A stretch of 21,262 nt of DNA from Planctomycetota bacterium (GTDB taxonomy: Bacteria > Planctomycetota > UBA1135 > UBA2386). The notes beneath the pieces were generated by a model. That model worked only from the letters and a program-made list of their open reading frames with translations. It was not told the origin of the DNA and did no database searches. The stretch spans positions 1 to 21,262 of the forward strand of contig JAEUHU010000140.1 in the NCBI GenBank assembly GCA_016793305.1. The letters run 5' to 3'. The translations under genes were made by a program, and so were the position numbers. Positions 16,013 through 21,262 of the stretch are shown here, in pieces (the stretch's first letter is position 1; the number at the start of each line of letters is the position of its first letter).

Positions 16013-16582
16013 ATGGCCGCTCCCAGACCCACCGACCCATACCAGCGAGCGCTGCGCGCCGAGCAGATCGCGGCGGTGCTGGCGGCGTTGCGGGCCGGGG
16101 AGCACGTCGAGCACGACGAAGGCCGGGGCCGCGGCGTCGCGTGGCACGGCGAGCATGGCCGGTTCGTCGAGGTCGAGCGCGACAGCGGCTTCGTGCAGCG
16201 CTCGCTGCTCGACGAGGCCGAGATGGTCGGCGCGATGCAGCGGCGGCCGCGGCCGTTCCACCAGCTGCTCGAACGGCTGGGCCGGCAGCGGTTGGTCGAG
16301 CACCTGCTCGCCGAGGATCGTGACGAGGCGCTCCTGGCACTCCGCGAACTGGTCGCGATGGCGCCGGGCACCTGGGCGAGCCTACGAGCGTGTCTGCCGG
16401 CGGCGGAGAACCTCGAGCCGGTGGACCTCGGCGACCTCGACGCGCGGATCGAGGCCCTGCTGGTCGGCTGCGACGAGGACGGTGCTGCGGCGGCGCGCGC
16501 ATTCCTGGTCTCGTTGCTGCGGCTGCCGGTTGCCGACGCGAGCCGCGGCGGGCGCCGTCGCGAACCCGTGCGCTCGGTCTGA
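16013..16582 (+). CDS. Hypothetical protein, no recognised family
   Basis: I do not recognise this 189-aa protein. It is charged, Arg/Glu/Ala/Leu-rich, with no signal peptide or membrane segment, and is probably mostly helical and cytoplasmic. Visible segments are a helix at about residues 10-28 ([17 protein letters not shown]), a short strand-rich stretch with [15 protein letters not shown], and long helices from about 60 to 165. The start is uncertain: ATG 16013 is the first ATG, but the frame stays open back to GTG codons at 15953 and 15854, and third-position GC is high there too. No Shine-Dalgarno helps to choose. It lies 88 bp before the MsrB gene on the same strand. Confidence 0.6.
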   Translation: MAAPRPTDPYQRALRAEQIAAVLAALRAGEHVEHDEGRGRGVAWHGEHGRFVEVERDSGFVQRSLLDEAEMVGAMQRRPRPFHQLLERLGRQRLVEHLLAEDRDEALLALRELVAMAPGTWASLRACLPAAENLEPVDLGDLDARIEALLVGCDEDGAAAARAFLVSLLRLPVADASRGGRRREPVRSV

Positions 16583-16624
16583 GCGAGCACGGAGTCCCTG
16601 CGGCACTTCCCTCGCGCCTTGTCG

Positions 16625-16630
16625 TAGCAT
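16625..16630 (+). promoter_or_regulatory. Possible -10 element before the MsrB gene
   Basis: TAGCAT lies 40 nt before the preferred ATG at 16671. An in-frame ATG at 16629 overlaps it and would add 14 residues before the lipoprotein signal. No good -35 is visible. Confidence 0.22.
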
Positions 16631-16670
16631 GGGCCGCATCCCGGCTGCGCCCGGGAGCGAAGCGAACCTC

Positions 16671-17252
16671 ATGCGCCCACTCGCCGTACTCAGCCTGCTG
16701 TTCGTCGTCGCGTGCACCCAACCGTCGGAGGCGCCGCGACCGTCCCAGGCCGGTGAGAGCGTCGCCGGCGTCGCTGCGAACGCCCCGACCGAGTCACCCG
16801 AATCCACCGAACCGACCGTTCCTGCGCCGATGACCAAGCCCGCTGGCAAGCCTGCCTACAACCCGCTGACGCCGTTCGAAGAGTACGTGATCCGCCAGAA
16901 GGGCACCGAACGCGCCGGAACGGGCGAGTACACCGACCTGGACGCCGAGGGCACCTACCTCTGCCGGCAGTGCAATGCGCCTCTGTACCAGAGCGACGCC
17001 AAGTTCCACAGCGGCTGCGGCTGGCCGAGCTTCGACGACGAGATCCCCGGCGCGGTCGCCCGGCACGAGGACACGAGCCACGGCATGGTGCGCGTCGAGA
17101 TCACCTGCAAGAACTGCGACGGCCACCTCGGCCACGTGTTCGAGGGCGAGCGCATGACGCCGAAGAACACGCGCCACTGTGTGAACTCGGTGTCGATGCG
17201 CTTCGTGCCGAAGGGGCAGGCGCTGCCGCCGGTCATCGTGAAGAAGCCGTGA
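16671..17252 (+). CDS. msrB: Peptide-methionine (R)-S-oxide reductase MsrB, lipoprotein form
   Basis: This 193-aa protein has a lipoprotein signal ([15 protein letters not shown], lipidated Cys15), a Pro/Ser/Thr-rich linker (about 16-60) and a complete MsrB domain (about 63-182). It reduces methionine-R-sulfoxide in proteins. Zinc is bound by Cys98/Cys101 (CRQC) and Cys146/Cys149 (CKNC). The catalytic cysteine is Cys170 in [11 protein letters not shown], and Cys116 in SGCGWPSF is placed to act as resolving cysteine. The lipid anchor puts the enzyme in the envelope, where it would need an electron donor such as a periplasmic thioredoxin-like protein, none of which is seen in this window. ATG 16671 is chosen because it directly starts the signal peptide. 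It converges on the next gene. Confidence 0.93.
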   Translation: MRPLAVLSLLFVVACTQPSEAPRPSQAGESVAGVAANAPTESPESTEPTVPAPMTKPAGKPAYNPLTPFEEYVIRQKGTERAGTGEYTDLDAEGTYLCRQCNAPLYQSDAKFHSGCGWPSFDDEIPGAVARHEDTSHGMVRVEITCKNCDGHLGHVFEGERMTPKNTRHCVNSVSMRFVPKGQALPPVIVKKP

Positions 17253-17272
17253 GCCGGTCGCGGTCCACCGGC
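17253..17272. terminator. Inverted repeat between convergent genes
   Basis: GCCGGT (17253-17258) and ACCGGC (17267-17272) form a perfect 6-bp stem with an 8-nt loop, starting immediately after the msrB stop and ending 7 bp before the stop of the convergent gene. It is a reasonable bidirectional terminator candidate, though without T-runs. Confidence 0.4.
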
Positions 17273-17279
17273 GCGCGGA

Positions 17280-18371
17280 TCAGTGAGCAACCGGTCGCGC
17301 CACGAGGTCGAGCCAGGCCGCGTGGGCGGGCTTCGGCGCGAACGTCTGGTCGGTGAACCCGATGCTGGTGAACAGCGGCAGCGTCGGCGGGAGCGGCTGC
17401 GGCCAGCTGCCCAGGTCCGGATCCGCGTAGAGCAGGTGCAGCCACGCGAGCGCGTCGACGCTGGCGAGCAGTTCGCCCTGGCGTTCGACGTAGCGGGCCT
17501 GCAGCTCGGGCGACGACGCGATCGCGCCGAACGGCGCCCCTGGCAGCGACGCGCTGGTCCAGCCCCCTTCGCTGACCAGCACCGGCCGGCCGGCCTCGTC
17601 GGCCAGCCGCGCGTAGTAGTCGGCCGGAACGTCGTCGGGGTGGGAGTAGGCGAAGTACGGATACGACGACAGCCCGATCGCCTCGGCGAAGGCGAAGTCG
17701 GCCAGGTCCTGGGCGATGCCTTCGAACGGCCCGGGCGGCAGCAGGCCCCAGGCGGTCTCGACCTGCACGCTGACGAACTCCAACGTGGCGACGTTCGCGG
17801 ACAGGAGGTCCTGGTGGATCGCGTTCGCGGTGGCGACGACGGCCGCGTAGAGCGGCGCCGGCGCCGCGGCGCGGATCAGGTTCGTCTCGGCGGCGAGCCC
17901 CAGGTACTCGGGGTGCAGCACGGTCGCGACCGCCAGCGCGTAGTCGCGGGCCAGCTGCTGGATCGCCGGTTCGGTGAGGCTGCGGCCGGCGGCGACCAGC
18001 TGTGGCGCCTCGTCGCTGCGCGACAGGCCGTCGGTCAGGTCCAGCACGAAGGCGATGCCGAGCCCGCGTTGCCGCAGGTAGGCGACCAGGTCGGTCTGGT
18101 CGCGCTGCAGGATCGCGGTCGGGGTCATGCCGGCCAGCAGGTCGCTCCACGGCAGTTCGGAGTGGAAGGCGGCGAGCTCGACGTGCGGGGCGAACGAGTC
18201 GATGCCCGCCAGCACCGATTCGACGGTCAGCACCGGCGGCGTCACCGCCATGCCCATCTGCCACGTGCGGGTCGGGGTTGGCGAGGGTGCTGGCGGTGCG
18301 CTGCCGCCGCTGCTGCAGCCGACGGCGAGCAACAGCAGGAACGAGAACGACCGCTGGGACACGTTCGGCAT
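17280..18371 (-). CDS. Lipoprotein resembling a glycoside hydrolase TIM barrel
   Basis: This 363-aa protein has a lipoprotein signal (lipobox AVGC, Cys19) and a short Ser/Pro-rich linker (20-35). The rest looks like a (beta/alpha)8 barrel of the clan GH-A type: a strand ending in an acidic residue after GLAAETN (Glu162) and a later PVLVSEGGW (Glu268), the spacing and context expected of an acid/base and a nucleophile, somewhat like GH53-type enzymes. I cannot assign a GH family or substrate by eye, and both carboxylates are inferred from pattern only. The gene is on the minus strand, converging with msrB, and shares its upstream region with the divergent RluA-type gene. A perfect inverted repeat lies just before the start codon. 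Confidence 0.7.
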   Translation of the reverse strand: MPNVSQRSFSFLLLLAVGCSSGGSAPPAPSPTPTRTWQMGMAVTPPVLTVESVLAGIDSFAPHVELAAFHSELPWSDLLAGMTPTAILQRDQTDLVAYLRQRGLGIAFVLDLTDGLSRSDEAPQLVAAGRSLTEPAIQQLARDYALAVATVLHPEYLGLAAETNLIRAAAPAPLYAAVVATANAIHQDLLSANVATLEFVSVQVETAWGLLPPGPFEGIAQDLADFAFAEAIGLSSYPYFAYSHPDDVPADYYARLADEAGRPVLVSEGGWTSASLPGAPFGAIASSPELQARYVERQGELLASVDALAWLHLLYADPDLGSWPQPLPPTLPLFTSIGFTDQTFAPKPAHAAWLDLVARPVAH

Positions 18372-18375
18372 GGTG

Positions 18376-18397
18376 GCGCACGAGCGCAGGCGTGCGC
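18376..18397 (-). promoter_or_regulatory. Perfect 7-bp inverted repeat just upstream of the start codon
   Basis: GCGCACG (18376-18382) and CGTGCGC (18391-18397) are exact inverted copies separated by 8 nt, ending 4 nt before the ATG at 18371. It could be an operator or an mRNA hairpin masking translation initiation. GC-rich sequence makes chance occurrence possible. Confidence 0.3.
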
Positions 18398-18480
18398 AAG
18401 GTGTGGCCGGCGCGTCGCAGATCGGGACGTTCGCGCCGTCCCGCGTGGTCCCGAAGATGGCACCTCGCCGATGCGCTGCC

Positions 18481-18486
18481 TATGGT
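18481..18486 (+). promoter_or_regulatory. Possible -10 element of the RluA-type gene
   Basis: TATGGT lies 13 nt before the ATG at 18500 and contains an alternative ATG at 18482. It fits TANNNT. TGGCAC 17 nt upstream is a poor -35. Confidence 0.33.
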
Positions 18487-18499
18487 CCCGCTACTTGCC

Positions 18500-19441
18500 A
18501 TGCGCGAGATCCTCGTCACCGAGCACGAAGCCGGCCAAAGGCTGGATCGCTTCCTGCGCAAGCTGCTGAAGCAGATGCCGCTCGCGGCGATCTTCAAGCA
18601 CGTGCGCAGCGGCACGATCCGGGTCGACGGCGGCAAGGTCGCCGGCGACCTGCGGCTCCTGCCCGGCATGAAGGTGCAGCTGCAGCTGCCGGAAGCGGAC
18701 CTGCGGGCCGCCGCGAAGGCTGCGGCGCCGCTGCCACCCGCGGTGCCGGTGCGGCCGGCGGCCGGCACCCTGGCGCTGGAACTGCGCATCGTCCACCAGG
18801 ACGACGACGTGCTGATGATCCACAAGCCGGCCGGGCTCGCGGTGCACGGGGGGACCGGCCAGAAGCAGAGCGTCGCCGACTGGCTCGCGCACCAGCGCTT
18901 CGGCATCCGCACCGGCACGTTCCGGCCGGGGCCGGCCCATCGCCTCGACCGCGGCACGTCGGGCCTGTTGGCGATCGGTCTGTCGCCGCAGGGCCTGCGT
19001 GGCCTGACCGGCGCGTTCCGCGAAGGCACCGCCGAGAAGACCTACTGGGCGATCGTGCACGGCGTGCCCGAGCGACCGAGCGGCAGCGTGATCGCTCCGC
19101 TCTACGAAGCGCCGGGCGGCGATCGCCGCGACCCGAAGGTCACCGTCGACGATCGTGGTCGCCCGGCCCGCACCGACTACGAGGTCGTGCGCACCGTGCG
19201 CCACATGACCCTGCTGAAGGTCGTGCCCCACGAAGGCCGCCAGCACCAGATCCGTGTGCACCTGGCCCATCTCGGCCTGCCGATCGTCGGCGATGCGCGC
19301 TACGGCTCGCGAGCCGACCTCGGCCCGACGTTCCTGCTGCACGCCGGGGAACTGACCGTGCCGCACCCGCGGAGCGGAGCTCGGCTCGCACTGCGCGATC
19401 CGCTGCCCAGCACGTTCCACCAGATGCTGGCGACGGACTGA
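18500..19441 (+). CDS. RluA-family pseudouridine synthase
   Basis: This 313-aa enzyme converts uridine to pseudouridine in RNA, most likely 23S rRNA. An N-terminal S4 RNA-binding domain (about residues 1-60) is visible in [17 protein letters not shown] and [10 protein letters not shown]. The catalytic domain follows, with [14 protein letters not shown], then [11 protein letters not shown], in which Asp150 is the catalytic aspartate, and finally [22 protein letters not shown] with the conserved arginine. The S4 plus catalytic layout matches RluC/RluD types; which site it modifies cannot be told. The insert of Ala/Pro-rich residues (about 72-92) between the domains is a linker. The ATG at 18500 is preferred; an ATG at 18482 would add six residues and overlaps a possible -10. 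Confidence 0.92.
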   Translation: MREILVTEHEAGQRLDRFLRKLLKQMPLAAIFKHVRSGTIRVDGGKVAGDLRLLPGMKVQLQLPEADLRAAAKAAAPLPPAVPVRPAAGTLALELRIVHQDDDVLMIHKPAGLAVHGGTGQKQSVADWLAHQRFGIRTGTFRPGPAHRLDRGTSGLLAIGLSPQGLRGLTGAFREGTAEKTYWAIVHGVPERPSGSVIAPLYEAPGGDRRDPKVTVDDRGRPARTDYEVVRTVRHMTLLKVVPHEGRQHQIRVHLAHLGLPIVGDARYGSRADLGPTFLLHAGELTVPHPRSGARLALRDPLPSTFHQMLATD

Positions 19442-19463
19442 TGCAGGCCCGCCATCCGGCGGA

Positions 19464-19469
19464 TACACC
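19464..19469 (+). promoter_or_regulatory. Possible -10 element of the glucosidase gene
   Basis: TACACC lies 9 nt before the ATG at 19479. It only partly fits TANNNT and no -35 is clear. The gene may instead be read through from the RluA-type gene, 37 nt upstream. Confidence 0.2.
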
Positions 19470-19478
19470 AGCGCCGCG

Positions 19479-21262
19479 ATGAGCCCTCGTCCCGACCGCG
19501 AACGCGAACGTCTGCAGCAGGAAGTCCGCCGCGAACGCAACTGGTCGCGTTGGGGCCCCTACCTGTCGGAGCGGCAGTGGGGCACGGTGCGCGAGGACTA
19601 CTCGCCGGACGGCAGCTGCTGGACCTACTTCCCGCACGACCACGCGCGCAGCCGCGCCTACCGCTGGGGCGAGGACGGCCTGTTCGGCATCACCGACCGG
19701 CAGTGCCGGCTGTGCTTCTCGTTCGCGCTGTGGAACGAACGCGACCCGTTCCTGAAGGAGCGGTTGTTCGGGCTCGCCGGCCCCGAGGGCAACCACGGCG
19801 AGGACGTCAAGGAGGAGTACTTCTACCTCGACGCGCTGCCGACCGCGGCGTGGTTGCGCGGCCTCTACAAGTACCCGCAGGCGGCGTTCCCGTACGCGCA
19901 ACTCGTCCAGGAGAACCAGCGACGGGGCCGGCACGAGCCGGAGTACGAGCTGGCCGACACCGGTGTGTTCGCGGGCGACCGCTACTTCGACGTCGAGGTC
20001 AGCTACGCCAAGGCCGATCCCGAAGACCTCTGCATCGTGATCGAGGTGCACAATCGTGGCGCGTACGCGGCGCGTCTGCACCTGCTGCCGCAGCTGTGGT
20101 TCCGCAACACCTGGGCGTGGGGGCGCCACAGCGAGGGCTACTGGCCGCGCGGTTCGATCGTGGCCGACGGCGACCGGCGCCTCGTCGCGACCGGTGCCGA
20201 CCTGCCGCCGATGGCGCTCGAGCTCGACGCCGAGGCCGGCGTGTGCCAGGGCGTGCTGGCGACCGAGAACGACACCAACGTGGTGCGGCTCTACGGCAGT
20301 GGCGACCCGACCGCGCCGGTCAAGGACGCCTTCCACGACTACGTGGTCGGCGGCAACCGGCTGGCGGTGAACCCGCAGAAGCACGGCAGCAAGTGCGCGT
20401 TCCACTGCCTGCTGGTGTTGCCCGGGCACGGTTCGGCGCGGCTGCGGCTGCGCCTGTCGCGCGCCGACCGGCGGCTGCCCGATCCGTTCGGGCCGGGCTT
20501 CGACGCGGTGCTGGCGGCGCGGTGCGAGGAGGCGGACCACTTCTACGAGGAGCTGTGTGGCCGCGATGCCGACGCCGAGGCGGTGGCGATCCAGCGCCAG
20601 GCCTACGCCGGCCTGATCTGGAGCAAGCAGTTCTACTGGTACGACGTGCGCACCTGGCTCGCCGGCGACCCGGCCCAGCCGCCGCCGCCGCCGCTGCGGC
20701 AGCGTGGGCGCAACAGCGACTTCGCGCACCTCTACAACCGCGACGTCGTGTCGATGCCGGACAAGTGGGAGTACCCGTGGTACGCGGCGTGGGACCTGGC
20801 GTTCCACATGATCCCGTTCGCGAAGCTCGACCCGCAGTTCGCCAAGCACCAGCTGCTGCTGCTGCTGCGCGAGTGGTACATGGCGCCGAACGGGCAGATC
20901 CCGGCCTACGAATTCGCGTTCCAGGACGTGAACCCGCCGGTGCATGCCTGGGCGTGCTGGCGCGTCTACAAGATGACCGGCCACCGCGGCCAGCGCGACC
21001 TGCAGTTCCTGGCGCGCGCGTTCCACAAGCTGCTGCTGAACTTCACCTGGTGGGTCAACCGCAAGGACGTGCACGGCAAGCACGTGTTCGGCGGCGGCTT
21101 CCTCGGGCTCGACAACATCGGCGTGTTCGACCGCAGCCAGCCGCTGCCGAACGGCGGCACGCTGGAACAGGCCGACGGCACCGCGTGGATGGCGTTCTAC
21201 TGCGCGACGATGCTCAGCATCGCACTCGAGCTGGCGATCCACGACCCGGCCTACGAGGACGT
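19479..21262 (+). CDS. GH63/MGH1-like glucosidase (3' end beyond window)
   Basis: 594 codons are visible with no stop; relatives are roughly 880-900 aa, so about a third is missing. The N-terminus has the family's conserved block: [20 protein letters not shown], then a second stretch [21 protein letters not shown] beta-rich N-terminal domain (to about residue 330) is followed by the start of an (alpha/alpha)6 barrel, with [14 protein letters not shown] holding Asp439, which by position matches the general acid of GH63 enzymes; the second catalytic carboxylate would be beyond the window. This family is annotated as glucosidase in many soil and aquatic bacteria; the natural substrate is mostly unproven, with alpha-glucosides likely. 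No signal peptide is present, so it is probably cytoplasmic. The ATG at 19479 begins a charged helix ([19 protein letters not shown]) typical of these proteins. Confidence 0.9.
   Translation, partial: MSPRPDRERERLQQEVRRERNWSRWGPYLSERQWGTVREDYSPDGSCWTYFPHDHARSRAYRWGEDGLFGITDRQCRLCFSFALWNERDPFLKERLFGLAGPEGNHGEDVKEEYFYLDALPTAAWLRGLYKYPQAAFPYAQLVQENQRRGRHEPEYELADTGVFAGDRYFDVEVSYAKADPEDLCIVIEVHNRGAYAARLHLLPQLWFRNTWAWGRHSEGYWPRGSIVADGDRRLVATGADLPPMALELDAEAGVCQGVLATENDTNVVRLYGSGDPTAPVKDAFHDYVVGGNRLAVNPQKHGSKCAFHCLLVLPGHGSARLRLRLSRADRRLPDPFGPGFDAVLAARCEEADHFYEELCGRDADAEAVAIQRQAYAGLIWSKQFYWYDVRTWLAGDPAQPPPPPLRQRGRNSDFAHLYNRDVVSMPDKWEYPWYAAWDLAFHMIPFAKLDPQFAKHQLLLLLREWYMAPNGQIPAYEFAFQDVNPPVHAWACWRVYKMTGHRGQRDLQFLARAFHKLLLNFTWWVNRKDVHGKHVFGGGFLGLDNIGVFDRSQPLPNGGTLEQADGTAWMAFYCATMLSIALELAIHDPAYED

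Noticed and set aside
19140..21242. A 700-codon minus-strand frame at the window end
   Set aside because: It lies opposite the well-conserved glucosidase and the end of the RluA-type gene, and shows only mirror-like composition.
1..21262. Mobile element, phage or genomic island
   Set aside because: No transposase, integrase, phage gene, terminal repeats or tRNA attachment site was seen, and base composition looks even throughout.

Overview
The window is about 70% GC, gene-dense and bacterial. Three predicted lipoproteins with lipobox signals, a Ser/Thr kinase fused to an ATPase-like and TPR region, a GldA/F/G-like ABC module with a DUF4340 protein, and a long protein of repeated carboxypeptidase-regulatory-like modules together suggest a high-GC Gram-negative bacterium. 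Planctomycetota is my best guess (inference, moderate confidence; no rRNA or other phylogenetic marker is present). I see no tRNA, rRNA, CRISPR array, insertion sequence or phage gene.

Layout. (1) Positions 1-57 hold the last codons of an upstream gene and a strong 14-bp hairpin. (2) Positions 215-5362 hold a tight four-gene operon: GldA-like ATPase, GldF-like ABC-2 permease, GldG-like auxiliary protein and DUF4340 membrane-anchored protein, each overlapping the next by a few bases. (3) Positions 5425-7794 hold an EVE-domain protein, an SMP-30-like lipoprotein, the ClpS protease adaptor and a DUF2017 protein. (4) Positions 7840-13841, minus strand, hold a 1176-aa kinase/pseudo-ATPase/TPR protein and, downstream of it, a 778-aa repeat protein. 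(5) Positions 13989-15428 hold cysS, convergent with a small rhodanese-like gene. (6) Positions 16013-17252 hold an unrecognised protein and a lipoprotein MsrB. (7) Positions 17280-18371, minus strand, hold a lipoprotein resembling a glycoside hydrolase TIM barrel. (8) Position 18500 to the end holds an RluA-family pseudouridine synthase and a GH63/MGH1-like glucosidase cut by the window edge.

How the genes work together. The ABC module is an intact transporter-like unit of the kind first known from gliding bacteria but widespread outside them. ClpS and DUF2017 form a conserved pair linked to ClpAP/ClpCP proteolysis. The remaining genes are mostly independent: translation (cysS), rRNA modification (RluA type), oxidative repair at the envelope (MsrB), sugar hydrolysis (glucosidase, GH-like lipoprotein) and signalling (kinase).

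Most unusual points: the kinase carries a roughly 70-residue Gly/Ser-rich insert, encoded partly by 15-bp tandem repeats, inside its activation segment; the adjoining ATPase-like domain has degenerate Walker motifs; and first genes of transcription units repeatedly show a TANNNT-like hexamer 8-13 nt before the start codon with no Shine-Dalgarno, whereas several downstream genes have clear GGAGG sites.
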